Shown here: positions 38,703 to 46,602 of the stretch, piece by piece | Numbering within the stretch: the stretch's first letter is position 1 | Layout of the letters: each line of letters starts with the position of its first letter | Assembly: GCA_016709875.1 (NCBI GenBank) | Contig: JADJLZ010000018.1 | Coordinates: forward strand, 62,001-126,000 | From: Planctomycetota bacterium | GTDB taxonomy: Bacteria > Planctomycetota > UBA1135 > GCA-002686595 | Reading direction: 5' to 3' | Length of the DNA stretch: 64,000 bases | Made by a program: the position numbers and the translations under genes | The notes under the pieces: model-generated | The model's input: only the letters and a program-made list of their open reading frames with translations | The model's database searches: none | What the model was told of the DNA's origin: nothing

Positions 38703-38730
38703 TTGCCGCTCACCGATTGAGCGGTATCCT
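38703..38730 (+). promoter_or_regulatory. Candidate sigma-70-type promoter for the HEAT-repeat gene
   Basis: TTGCCG (38703-38708), 16 bases, TATCCT (38725-38730); each hexamer matches the consensus at four positions. The spacer contains a small inverted repeat, GCTCA-CCGAT-TGAGC (38708-38722), and an 8-bp inverted repeat (38675-38682 with 38699-38706) lies just upstream, so a regulator could bind here. Judged by eye only. Confidence 0.35.
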
Positions 38731-38807
38731 GCTGAACAAGGCCTCTCCCGGCCCCTGCGACCCCTGGCATGGATCCTGCATTCCCCCGCCACCCATCCGC
38801 ACCCGCG

Positions 38808-40031
38808 ATGCCCATGAACAAGCGCACCACCCTCGCTCTCCTCGCCGGCTCCCTCCTCCTCGCCTCCTCGGCGCGCGCTGGCGACGAGTCGAAGGAGCTG
38901 CGCCGCATCTTGACGCTCCAGAACGGACAGACCATCCGCGTCGTCTCGAAGCTCGTCGACGGCCACTGGGAGTACAAGAACAAGCGCGGCTGGCAGGAGC
39001 TCGCGCCGGGCATGGTCACGCGCGCGCAGGACGAGAGCGCCGCGCTGGCGCAGTTCAACACGACCGCCAAGCTCGCCGAGAAGACGAACCTCGGCGCGCG
39101 CGTGGAGCTCGCGCACCAGGCGCTCGCGCTCGGTCTGGTCCAGGAGGCGCTCGCCGAGCTCGAGGCGGTGCTCGCGCAGGATCCCGATCACGCGGGCGCG
39201 GTCGCGCTCCTGCAGCGCGAGGACCTGATGAAGGTGCCTGCCATCGACGCGGGCGACGAGAGCGCCGCACGCGAGGCATTGATCCGCTTCGCAGCGCCGC
39301 TCGGCGCCGCGCCGCGCGAGATCGCGATCCACGAGCTCGAGAAGAGCGCCGACAAGCCCGCGCTGCAGGACGCGCTCGCGAAGGACCTCGGCTCGAGCAT
39401 CGTCGTGCGGCGCAGCTTCGCCGCGCACGCGCTGCGGCGCATCTTCCCCGGCTACGCGGCCAAGTCGATGCTGCTGCACACCGTCTACGACCCCTCGGCC
39501 GACGTGCGCCTCTCGTGCGCGCAGGGCCTCAAGGCCTCGGGCAACGAAGCGCTGATCGTGCCGCTCGTGCGCACGGTCGAGGACTCGAGCTCGAGCATGG
39601 CGCGCGCCAACGCGGCCGAGGCACTGGGCGTGATCGGCAACCTCGCGGCGGTCGCGCCGCTCGTCGCGCGCCTGGCCTCGCCGCCGCAGGCGACCAGCAC
39701 CGGCCGCATCCCGCACAGCCACATCTTCGTCGGCAAGCAGACCGCCTACGTGCAGGACTTCGACGTCGAGGTCGCGCAGTTCCAGGCCGTCGCTGATCCC
39801 GTGGTCAACGTGGCGCTCGAGGGCATGGTCACGGACGCGGCCGTCAGCGGCGTCAACGAGATGCAGTTCCAGGTCGAGAACGCGACGGTGCGCAATGCGC
39901 TCGTGAAGCTCACGGGCGAGAACCCGGGCGCCTCGAACAAGGCCTGGGTCGCGTGGTGGAAGGACAACGGCGCGCGCTGGCTGAAGAAGCAGTCCGGCGA
40001 GCCCGCGACAGGCGCGTCGAAAGCAGGCTAG
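38808..40031 (+). CDS. Secreted HEAT-repeat protein
   Basis: 407 residues from ATG 38808 (ATG 38814 is equally possible; the in-frame ATG at 38769 would bury the signal peptide). Signal peptide: LALLAGSLLLASSARA. A short region (RRILTLQNGQTIRVVSKLVDGHWEYKNKRGW) precedes a TPR-like pair (ELAHQALALGLVQEALAELEAVLAQDPD) and HEAT repeats (VVRRSFAAHALRRIFP, DPSADVRLSCAQGLKASGNEALIVPLV, SMARANAAEALGVIGNLAAVAPLV). The end (NKAWVAWWKDNGARWLKKQ) is typical of planctomycete HEAT proteins. Strong terminator downstream and a promoter candidate upstream, so it is probably monocistronic. Function unknown. Confidence 0.78.
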   Translation: MPMNKRTTLALLAGSLLLASSARAGDESKELRRILTLQNGQTIRVVSKLVDGHWEYKNKRGWQELAPGMVTRAQDESAALAQFNTTAKLAEKTNLGARVELAHQALALGLVQEALAELEAVLAQDPDHAGAVALLQREDLMKVPAIDAGDESAAREALIRFAAPLGAAPREIAIHELEKSADKPALQDALAKDLGSSIVVRRSFAAHALRRIFPGYAAKSMLLHTVYDPSADVRLSCAQGLKASGNEALIVPLVRTVEDSSSSMARANAAEALGVIGNLAAVAPLVARLASPPQATSTGRIPHSHIFVGKQTAYVQDFDVEVAQFQAVADPVVNVALEGMVTDAAVSGVNEMQFQVENATVRNALVKLTGENPGASNKAWVAWWKDNGARWLKKQSGEPATGASKAG

Positions 40032-40068
40032 CTCCGCGGCAGGGGTGACGATCGCGGAGCATGGCAGG

Positions 40069-40103
40069 GACCGGCCGGGGGGGCCGGTCCTTGCGTCTTT
40101 TTT
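40069..40103 (+). terminator. Rho-independent terminator after the HEAT-repeat gene
   Basis: GGACCGGCC (40069-40077) pairs perfectly with GGCCGGTCC (40082-40090) around a GGGG loop, followed within 7 bases by a run of six T (40098-40103). Nine-base GC stem plus T-tract is a textbook intrinsic terminator, 38 bases after the stop at 40031. It is the clearest terminator in the window. Confidence 0.9.
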
Positions 40104-40125
40104 CGGAGAGTGCAAGCATGAGCGC

Positions 40126-40488
40126 ATGAGATCGGCCCTGCTCGTGATCGCGCTGCTCACGCTGTTCCTGGTCGCGGCGCTGCTGCTCGCCTCGATCGCG
40201 GTGGGCTGGTGGCTCAAGCGCTCGAAGCACGCCTCGGCCGTCGGATCCTGGATCGGACTCTCCCTCTGCGGCGCGCTCAGCCTGGCTTCGATGATGGGCG
40301 CCGTGCTGATGACCGTATCGCTCTCCCAGCGCCACAGTACCCAGCCGGGCCTGGTGGTCATCGACGCGCTGCTCTACCTCTTCGCGCTGCTCAGCGCGTG
40401 CGTCGCCGTCTTCTTCGCCGCGCGCTTCTTCTGGAAACTCGTGCAAGCGCCCGCCGCGCAGCCCGTGCGCACGACGCCGGCGATCTGA
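40126..40488 (+). CDS. Small membrane protein, three hydrophobic segments
   Basis: 120 residues from ATG 40126; the frame is open upstream but the terminator and its T-run exclude an earlier start. A GGAG (40105-40108) lies rather far (17 bases). Hydrophobic stretches: LLVIALLTLFLVAALLLASIAVGWW, WIGLSLCGALSLASMMGAVLM and ALLYLFALLSACVAVFFAARFFW. No known family recognised. Five bases separate it from the next gene, so they are probably co-transcribed. Confidence 0.6.
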   Translation: MRSALLVIALLTLFLVAALLLASIAVGWWLKRSKHASAVGSWIGLSLCGALSLASMMGAVLMTVSLSQRHSTQPGLVVIDALLYLFALLSACVAVFFAARFFWKLVQAPAAQPVRTTPAI

Positions 40489-40493
40489 ACGGA

Positions 40494-40850
40494 ATGAGCA
40501 CCCTGCTCGGCGGCGCGCGATCCTGGCAGTCCTTCCTGCACTCGGCCGCGCCGTGGATCTCGCTCGCGGGTCCGCTCCTGCTGCTCGCGCTCGCCGGTGT
40601 GCTGCTCGCGCGGCGTGTGCTGCGCCGGCGCGCCGACGCACTTGCGCTGCGCTGCCTGATCGCCGCGGTGCTGCTCGGTCTGGGCGCGCTGGTCGACGCC
40701 GTGGCGCTCGGCTACCACGTCGACCGGGGCATGGACGACGCGTTCTGGGTCGTGAGCCTGGGCGCGTTGCTGCTGCTGCTCCTGCTCGGCTTCGCGGTCT
40801 GCACCGGGTGCGTCGCCTGGCGCCTGATCTCGAACCCGGCCGGGTCTTGA
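40494..40850 (+). CDS. Small membrane protein of unknown function
   Basis: 118 residues from ATG 40494, five bases after the previous stop. Three hydrophobic segments (ISLAGPLLLLALAGVLLA; LRCLIAAVLLGLGALVDAVALG; VVSLGALLLLLLLGFAVCTGCVAW) separated by an arginine-rich loop (RRVLRRRADA). Not recognised. Similar size and layout to the preceding gene, with which it forms a two-gene unit ending against the convergent RMD1-family gene. Confidence 0.6.
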   Translation: MSTLLGGARSWQSFLHSAAPWISLAGPLLLLALAGVLLARRVLRRRADALALRCLIAAVLLGLGALVDAVALGYHVDRGMDDAFWVVSLGALLLLLLLGFAVCTGCVAWRLISNPAGS

Positions 40851-40857
40851 ACGAGGC

Positions 40858-41964
40858 TCAGCCGCCGCGCAGCCAGGGCAGCACGAGTTCGAGCGCGATC
40901 AGCACGATGATGATCCACTCGAGCACCTCCATGCGGATCTCGTTGGCGTGGTCGTGCACCTTCTCGTAGATGTCCTCGAGTGTCTCGAGCTTGCGCAGGA
41001 TGCCCGCGTTCCACTCCGAGAGGCGGTAGCGGCCGGCGGTCGCGCGGTAGACGCGCGCGAGGTACTGGTCGCCGATCAGCTTGAGCGCATTGTTGACCTG
41101 CTCGTAGAGGATCGCGCCGTCGATGCGGAACTGCGCCACGCGCACGAGTTCCGCGCGCGTGTGGCCCGAGAGTCGCAGCTGCGTCCAGCCGCGGCGCGCG
41201 CCGAGGATCCCGTAGGAACGGTCGAGCGCGCGGTCGAGGCGCGCGTCGAGGTAGCGCAGCTCGAGCAGCTGCAGGTTGGTGAATTCGAGCACGCTGAGCA
41301 CGTCCTCGGGCTCGCTGTCGTAGACCAGCGCGGCGTTCCAGTCGATCAGCGCGACGTCGTTCGGTCCGAACGAGACGCGCGCGAGGAGCGCCTCGGAGAC
41401 CTCCTGCTCGGAGAGCGCGTCCTTCTCGGCGCGCAGGAGCCGTGCGAGTTCCTGGGCGTGCTCGACGTGCAGCGTCTGCGCCGCGGGCGCGCTCTCGAAG
41501 CGGCTGACCTGGAAGATGCGGTACTCCTCGGTCAGCTCCTCGATGTTCGCTCGCGTGACCGCCGGCTCGATGAAGGTCATCAGATGCTCGACGCGCGCGC
41601 GCGAGTCCTCGCGGAAGACTGCGCTGCGCTCGAGCGTGCAGGCGAGTTCGATCTGTCCCTCGATCCCGCCCGCGATCGGGAGTTCGTAGACGACGGAGAT
41701 GCCGCCGAAATCGTAGGCGACGAGCTCCGCGCTGGCCGTGCTCGTGAAGCCTCCGATCGCGATCGGCGGGATCGGCAGCGTGACGCGCAGCGGCAGCGGG
41801 TCGAACTGGAAGAAGTCGGGCGCGGCGCCCTTGTGGCGGATGCTCGCGAGCGTGGCGAGGTCGTGGATCGCGCGCTGCGCGGCCTCGAGGTCGATCGAGA
41901 GGCCGACGTCGTAGGCGAAGACGACGAAGAGCTTGCCTTGCTCGATGCGCAGCGCGCCGGACAT
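40858..41964 (-). CDS. RMD1/YagE family (DUF155) protein
   Basis: 368 residues. The family (yeast Rmd1/Rmd8, bacterial YagE) has a soluble domain and one C-terminal membrane helix. Here the N-terminal part holds GGISVVYELPIAGG, and the C-terminal signature is complete: LEDIYEKVHDHANEIRMEVLEWIIIVLIALELVLPW, with the charged helix followed by the hydrophobic anchor. ATG 41964 lies four bases after the stop of the upstream gene, so it is the last gene of the five-gene minus-strand operon. Molecular function of the family in bacteria is not established. Confidence 0.82.
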   Translation of the reverse strand: MSGALRIEQGKLFVVFAYDVGLSIDLEAAQRAIHDLATLASIRHKGAAPDFFQFDPLPLRVTLPIPPIAIGGFTSTASAELVAYDFGGISVVYELPIAGGIEGQIELACTLERSAVFREDSRARVEHLMTFIEPAVTRANIEELTEEYRIFQVSRFESAPAAQTLHVEHAQELARLLRAEKDALSEQEVSEALLARVSFGPNDVALIDWNAALVYDSEPEDVLSVLEFTNLQLLELRYLDARLDRALDRSYGILGARRGWTQLRLSGHTRAELVRVAQFRIDGAILYEQVNNALKLIGDQYLARVYRATAGRYRLSEWNAGILRKLETLEDIYEKVHDHANEIRMEVLEWIIIVLIALELVLPWLRGG

Positions 41965-41968
41965 GCCC

Positions 41969-43453
41969 CTATCGTACGGGGACGCGCACCTTGATGTCGC
42001 GGAACGAGACCTCGTCGCCGTGGTCCTGCAGCGCGAGATGGCCGGTCGGGTTGAGGCCGTAACCGGGCATGGAGGCGAACTTGGAGCCGGCGACCAGTGC
42101 CTTCCACTCGGGGGTCCACAGTTCGTACTCGAGCAGCTTGACGCCGTTCATCCAGTGCTCGACGTGGCTGCCGCGCACGAGCAGGCGCACCTGATTCCAG
42201 CAACCTACCGGGCGCGTGACGTTCGCGGGCGGGGCGATCAGCGCGTAGTTCGATCCGGCGGAGGTCTTCGGGTTCTTGCCGTCGGGGTGGCCCGCGTCGT
42301 CGAGGATCTGCATCTCGGGTGCGCTCTCCCAGACGTAGCCGTGATCCTCGCTGGCGTGGAAGAAGATGCCGCTGTTCGAGCCTGCGGGGATCTTCCATTC
42401 GAGCGCGAGCTCGAAGTCGGCGTACTCCTCGCGGCTGACGATGTCGCCGCCGCCGCCATGGTTCTCGAGCACGCCGTTCTCGACCGCCCAGCCCTTCTCG
42501 GGCATGTCCTGCTGTTTGTAGCCGCGCCAGTGCGAGGTGTCCTTGCCGTCGAAGAGCGTCGTCCAGCCACTCTCGCTCGCGCGCGCGGGCTGCGCGAGAA
42601 CAGCGACGGGGCGATCCTTCGGGAGTGCGCGCAGCGTGAACCAGGCCGAGGTGCTCGCCGCGGCTGCGCCCGTCTCGGAGGGCAGCGGCCCGAGTGCGTG
42701 CAGCTCGAGGGTAGAACCGGGCGCGAGACCCGCGACTCCGAGCTCGACGTGCTTGCGATCGGCCGAGACGCTCGCGGAGAGGGCGGGCTTCGAATCGACC
42801 GACCACAGCGCGGGATCCCAGCCGAAGCCCGGCGCGATCGGCGCACTGAACTCGAGCTCGAAGCCGTTCGTGCGCGCGTGCAGCGCGACGAGATCGAAGA
42901 CGGGCTTGCCCGTGCGCGCGCGCGCGATCAGCCCGGCGCTCGACAGGCGGCAGGTGCCGGCCTCGTCGACGATCACGCGCGCGTGGCCGTCGCAGTTCTG
43001 GCCGGAATAGGGCTCGAATCCCGCGGGGATCGCAAAGCTAGTCTGCGGCATCGCCGTCGCGCTCTCGTGGTGGCCATCCGCGAGCGCGATGCGCAGGTAC
43101 TCGCCGCTCGAGAGCGTGGTCGTGAACCAGCCATCGGCGAAAGAGAGGCCGTGCGCGGACTGTGCCGGCTCCTGCGAGACCTTCCAGCTCGCGCACAGGC
43201 AGCTGTAGGTGTCCGTGACGCCGTCGTGGTCGAGGTCGATCAGCTCCGTGAGCTCCTGGCGCTGGATCACGAACAGCCGCTCGCCGACGAAGAGCAGGCT
43301 CTCGGGATGATCGAGACCGGCGGCGACGCGCTTGCCGCTCGTCACGTTCCAGACGCTGCCCTCCTGCGCATCGCAGGTGAAGAGCTCGGACTTGGGACTG
43401 AACGCGAGTGCGCCCGGCTCTTGGCCGAGCGCGAGCACCAGAGCCAGCATCAT
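41969..43453 (-). CDS. Secreted protein: propeller-type N-terminus and 3-keto-disaccharide hydrolase (DUF1080) domain
   Basis: 494 residues. Signal-like start (MMLALVLALGQEPGALA), then a segment like the N-terminal propeller of planctomycete membrane-bound dehydrogenases (LFVIQRQELTELIDLDHDGVTDTYSCL), a beta-rich middle, and from about residue 300 a DUF1080/GH16-like domain: GWTTLFDGKDTSHWRG, FELALEWKIPAGSNSGIFF, PEMQILDD, CWNQVRLLVRGSHVEHWMNG and SFRDIKVR. The last domain acts on 3-keto-glycosides in characterised members. Two adjacent ATGs; 43453 overlaps the upstream stop (ATGA). Co-encoded transporter and sugar isomerase support a carbohydrate role. Confidence 0.8.
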   Translation of the reverse strand: MMLALVLALGQEPGALAFSPKSELFTCDAQEGSVWNVTSGKRVAAGLDHPESLLFVGERLFVIQRQELTELIDLDHDGVTDTYSCLCASWKVSQEPAQSAHGLSFADGWFTTTLSSGEYLRIALADGHHESATAMPQTSFAIPAGFEPYSGQNCDGHARVIVDEAGTCRLSSAGLIARARTGKPVFDLVALHARTNGFELEFSAPIAPGFGWDPALWSVDSKPALSASVSADRKHVELGVAGLAPGSTLELHALGPLPSETGAAAASTSAWFTLRALPKDRPVAVLAQPARASESGWTTLFDGKDTSHWRGYKQQDMPEKGWAVENGVLENHGGGGDIVSREEYADFELALEWKIPAGSNSGIFFHASEDHGYVWESAPEMQILDDAGHPDGKNPKTSAGSNYALIAPPANVTRPVGCWNQVRLLVRGSHVEHWMNGVKLLEYELWTPEWKALVAGSKFASMPGYGLNPTGHLALQDHGDEVSFRDIKVRVPVR

Positions 43454-44136
43454 TTCGATTCCTCGGCCTTCCAGAAGAGCAGTGCGTTGTTGAGCGGCTT
43501 GCCGGGTTCGAGCACGACCCAGCCTTCCCTGCTGTCGGGGTTCTCGCGCTCCATCGCCTCGACGAACTTGCCGCGTGCGCCGCTGAAGGCCATGCGGATG
43601 CACACGCGCACGTCCTGGGGCAGCCCGGCGGCGAAGAACGAGCGCCGCAGCCCGTCGTCGCCCTGGAACAGCACGAAATCGCCCAGCTGCTCCTCGTTGA
43701 AGAGCTCCTCGGGCCGGTTGAACTCGGGCGTCTCGCGCACCTGGAAGTGGGTGTGGTCGGGCAGGAACACCTCGTAGAGCAGCGTGCACACGCCGTCGTG
43801 CATCCAGTAGCCGCCCCAGCGCACGTCCGCCGCGACGATCTTGCCGGCCTGGTAGACCTCCCAGGTGTGATCGTCGAAGCCGCTCGTGTAGCGCTTGCCC
43901 TCGATCGAGAGCTCGCTGCCGCTGCCCGCGAGCCCGCCCTTCCAGGCTGCGAAGAACGAGCACAGCTGCGCGTCGTAGGCGCAGTACATGTCCGCGTCGA
44001 GCGCGAACACGACCATGCGCGGCCGGCCGTCGAGGTTGCAGCGCTGCACCCACGGATCGCGCGGGCGCTGCGGCGCGCGCGGAGTCTGCGGCGCGAGCGC
44101 GAGAGCGCACAGCGCGAGGAGAAGTCGAACGAGCAT
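43450..44136 (-). CDS. Secreted DUF6797-like protein
   Basis: 228 residues with signal peptide (MLVRLLLALCALALA). The body, RPRMVVFALDADMYCAYDAQLCSFFAAWKGGLAG followed by YTSGFDDHTWEVYQAGK and RWGGYWMHDGVCTLLYEVFLPD, resembles the domain that in other planctomycetes is fused to DUF1080 or cytochrome modules (DUF6797-type). Here it is a separate gene, its stop overlapping the start of the DUF1080 protein, so the two probably form one exported complex. Assignment is from recalled pattern, not a search. Starts three bases after the transporter stop. Confidence 0.62.
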   Translation of the reverse strand: MLVRLLLALCALALAPQTPRAPQRPRDPWVQRCNLDGRPRMVVFALDADMYCAYDAQLCSFFAAWKGGLAGSGSELSIEGKRYTSGFDDHTWEVYQAGKIVAADVRWGGYWMHDGVCTLLYEVFLPDHTHFQVRETPEFNRPEELFNEEQLGDFVLFQGDDGLRRSFFAAGLPQDVRVCIRMAFSGARGKFVEAMERENPDSREGWVVLEPGKPLNNALLFWKAEESK

Positions 44137-44139
44137 CGC

Positions 44140-45402
44140 TCAGCTCGCGACGGCCGCGAGCGGCCGCTTGCGCGGGTAGAAGAGGAGCAGCAGCACCAGG
44201 CAGGCCATCGCGGCGTACATCGGCACCGAGAAGAGCTTGTGGTAGTCCATCTCGCCGCCGGCCGAGGCCCACTCCGCCACCTTGCCCGCGATCAGGCTGC
44301 CGACGATCACGCCGATGCCCACGATCACGAGGTTGAACAGGTTCTGCGCGCTCGCGCGCACGTCGCCCGAGGTCTCCTCGTCCACCACCATGAAGGCCAC
44401 GAAGATGAAGCAGCCAAAGCACAGTCCGTGCAGCGCGATGCCGAGCACCAGCGTCACCATCACCGGCAGCGGCAGCGAATCGACGTTGGCGAACAGTTCC
44501 ATGCGCAGCGCGTAGGCGCAGAGCCCAATCGCCAGCAGCGTGCGCCGCGGCAGCTTCTTCGCGACCAGCGGGATCGCGCCCAGGACGAGCACCTCGCTCA
44601 TCTGGCCGATGGTCATCAACCCGCCGCCGCCCTCGCCGAAGAGCGTCTTGAAGAAGGCCGGCGCGCTGGCCTGCTTGGCGCCCAGGAAGGATTCTGTGTG
44701 CACGAAGTAGAACTGGTGGATGCAGCTCACCGGCACCGCGAGCAGGAAGAGCGTGATCAGCGGCTGGCGCCTGATCTCGCCCAGGGCATCGAGGGTCGCG
44801 TTCGACATTGCGTCCTTGCTCGGCGGCGTGTGCGGCAGCGAGAAGCAGTAGAGACCCATCACGGCGCCCAGGATGGCCGACATGCGGAACGCATCGGCCT
44901 TGCCCGCGATCACGTCTTGCGCGTGCGCGAAGTGCAGCCACTGGCCCATCGCGAGTCCGACCACGATCCAGCCGAAGGTGCCCCAGAGGCGCACGCGCCC
45001 GAACTGCGCGTCGCGGTCGGAGAGGTGGTGGAAGGCCAGGCTGTTCGTCAGCGCCAGCGTCGGCGCGTAGACCATGCCGTACACCAGCGAGAACCACAGG
45101 AAGCCCGAGTAGCTCTCGATCGTGGAGAGCTGCCACACCAGCACCGCACCGACCAGATGCGAGAGCGCCAGGAACTTCTCCGTTGCGAACCAGCGGTCGG
45201 CTACCTGCCCCGCGATGAACGGACCGATGATCGCCCCCACCGCTCCGGCGGCGAACATGTTGCCGATCTGCGCCGGTTCCATGTGCCGGTAGCCGGCCAG
45301 GAACGACCACAGAAACGGCAGCCAGGCCCCCCAGATCGCGTACTGGAGGAACATCATCACGGACAGGCGCGGGAGGAGTGCGCTCGGTGTGCTCTTTTGC
45401 AT
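44140..45402 (-). CDS. NupG-like MFS transporter (nucleoside/H+ symporter type)
   Basis: 420 residues with about twelve hydrophobic helices. The N-terminus PRLSVMMFLQYAIWGAWLPFLWSFL and RVRLWGTFGWIVVGLAMG are typical of the nucleoside:H+ symporter branch of the MFS as found in planctomycetes, where members are probably sugar or nucleoside importers. The loop SDRDAQFGRVRLWG is the conserved MFS signature. ATG 45402, six bases after the isomerase stop. Substrate cannot be read from sequence; the DUF1080 and isomerase neighbours suggest a carbohydrate. Confidence 0.85.
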   Translation of the reverse strand: MQKSTPSALLPRLSVMMFLQYAIWGAWLPFLWSFLAGYRHMEPAQIGNMFAAGAVGAIIGPFIAGQVADRWFATEKFLALSHLVGAVLVWQLSTIESYSGFLWFSLVYGMVYAPTLALTNSLAFHHLSDRDAQFGRVRLWGTFGWIVVGLAMGQWLHFAHAQDVIAGKADAFRMSAILGAVMGLYCFSLPHTPPSKDAMSNATLDALGEIRRQPLITLFLLAVPVSCIHQFYFVHTESFLGAKQASAPAFFKTLFGEGGGGLMTIGQMSEVLVLGAIPLVAKKLPRRTLLAIGLCAYALRMELFANVDSLPLPVMVTLVLGIALHGLCFGCFIFVAFMVVDEETSGDVRASAQNLFNLVIVGIGVIVGSLIAGKVAEWASAGGEMDYHKLFSVPMYAAMACLVLLLLFYPRKRPLAAVAS

Positions 45403-45408
45403 CGCGCG

Positions 45409-46452
45409 CTAGTCCGCGAAAGCTGCGTCGAAGGCGCGCGCGCTGCGATCGAAGTCGAGCTTGCGCACGAACGCGGCCGATTCCCGCGCGCCGTGCTCGC
45501 GGTCCATCGCCGAATCCTCCCACTCGACCGTCAGCGGGCCCTGGTAGTCGATCTGGTTGAGCATGCGCACGATGCCCTCGAAATCGATCCGGCCGCGGCC
45601 GGGCGAGCGGAAGTCCCAGAAGCGCTCGCGATTGCCGAAGCCCGCGTGGCCGCCGAAGACGCCCGCCCCCATCGGCTTCTCGCTCCACCAGACGTCCTTC
45701 ACGTGCACGTTCCAGACGCGCGCGCCGAACTCGCGCAGGAACGCCAGGTAGTCGACGCCCTGGTAGCCGAAGTGGCTCGGGTCGAAGTTGATCCCGAAGC
45801 GCTTGTGGTTGCCGACCGCCTGCAGCGCCATGCGCGTCGAGTGCGAGTCGAAGGCGATCTCGGTCGGGTGCACCTCGAGCGCGAAGCACACGTCGAGCTT
45901 CTCGTAGGCGTCGAGGATCGGCTTCCAGTCGGCCGCGAACTGCGCGAAGCCCTTCTCGACTGCGCTCGGCGTGTGCGGCGGGAAGGCGTAGGCCATGTGC
46001 CAGATCGGCGAGCCGGTGAAGCCGACCACGGTCGTGCGGCCGGAGCGCTTGAGCTGTTCCTTGACGGCCTTCGGCGCCGCGTCGAAGAAGAGGCGCGCGG
46101 CCTTGCCGGTGTCGATCATCTCCTGCTGCGCGCGCTTCTTGACGCCCTTGGGATCGCCGTCCTTCCAGACGTGCTCGGGCAGGATCTGCTTGTGGCGCTC
46201 GTCGATCGGATCGCTGACCGCCTGGCCGACGAGGTGGTTCGAGACGACCAGCGAGATGAGCCCGTTGTCCTGCAACAGGTCCCAGTGCTTCTTGGCGTAG
46301 GACTTGTCCTTGAGCGCGCGCTGCACCTCGAAGTGGTCGCCCCAGCAGGCGAGCTCGAGGCCGTCGTAGCCGAAGGACTTGGCCTTCTTGGCCAGCGATT
46401 CGAGGGGCAGATCGGCCCATTGGCCGGTGAAGAGACAGAGAGGGCGCGGCAT
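45409..46452 (-). CDS. Sugar phosphate isomerase/epimerase (xylose isomerase-like TIM barrel)
   Basis: 347 residues. TIM-barrel family that isomerises or epimerises keto-sugars with a divalent metal. Metal-ligand strands are recognisable: ALEVHPTEIAFDS (Glu), INFDPSHFGYQG (Asp, His), VWNVHVKDVWW (His, Asp) and TVEWEDSAMDREHG (Glu). N-terminus LCLFTGQWADLPLESLAKKAKSFGYDGLELACW is the family start. ATG 46452 is chosen over an upstream in-frame start because homology begins there. First gene of the operon running to 40858; the promoter should lie in 46453-46600. Confidence 0.88.
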   Translation of the reverse strand: MPRPLCLFTGQWADLPLESLAKKAKSFGYDGLELACWGDHFEVQRALKDKSYAKKHWDLLQDNGLISLVVSNHLVGQAVSDPIDERHKQILPEHVWKDGDPKGVKKRAQQEMIDTGKAARLFFDAAPKAVKEQLKRSGRTTVVGFTGSPIWHMAYAFPPHTPSAVEKGFAQFAADWKPILDAYEKLDVCFALEVHPTEIAFDSHSTRMALQAVGNHKRFGINFDPSHFGYQGVDYLAFLREFGARVWNVHVKDVWWSEKPMGAGVFGGHAGFGNRERFWDFRSPGRGRIDFEGIVRMLNQIDYQGPLTVEWEDSAMDREHGARESAAFVRKLDFDRSARAFDAAFAD

Positions 46453-46602
46453 GGTGGGGATAGGATAGCGAATGCTGCGCGGGCGTAGCGCGCTCGGATC
46501 CATGCGTCAGTCCCTCCCCTGAGCTTGACCAGGACGCGAATCGGGGGGAGCATTTTCCTCCCTCCTCGGAACCCTGAGGCTCGGGGCCGGTTCAAGGCCA
46601 GC

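Noticed and set aside
40118..40129. ATG 40118 as start of the small membrane protein (or a tiny leader peptide)
   Set aside because: It reads Met-Ser-Ala then stop in its own frame, and is not in frame with the membrane protein that begins at 40126. A leader peptide cannot be excluded but nothing supports it.
41969..46420. 1,483-codon minus-strand open frame spanning several genes
   Set aside because: Its N-terminal part covers the isomerase, transporter and DUF6797-like genes in a different frame; only its end coincides with the DUF1080 gene, which has its own start.
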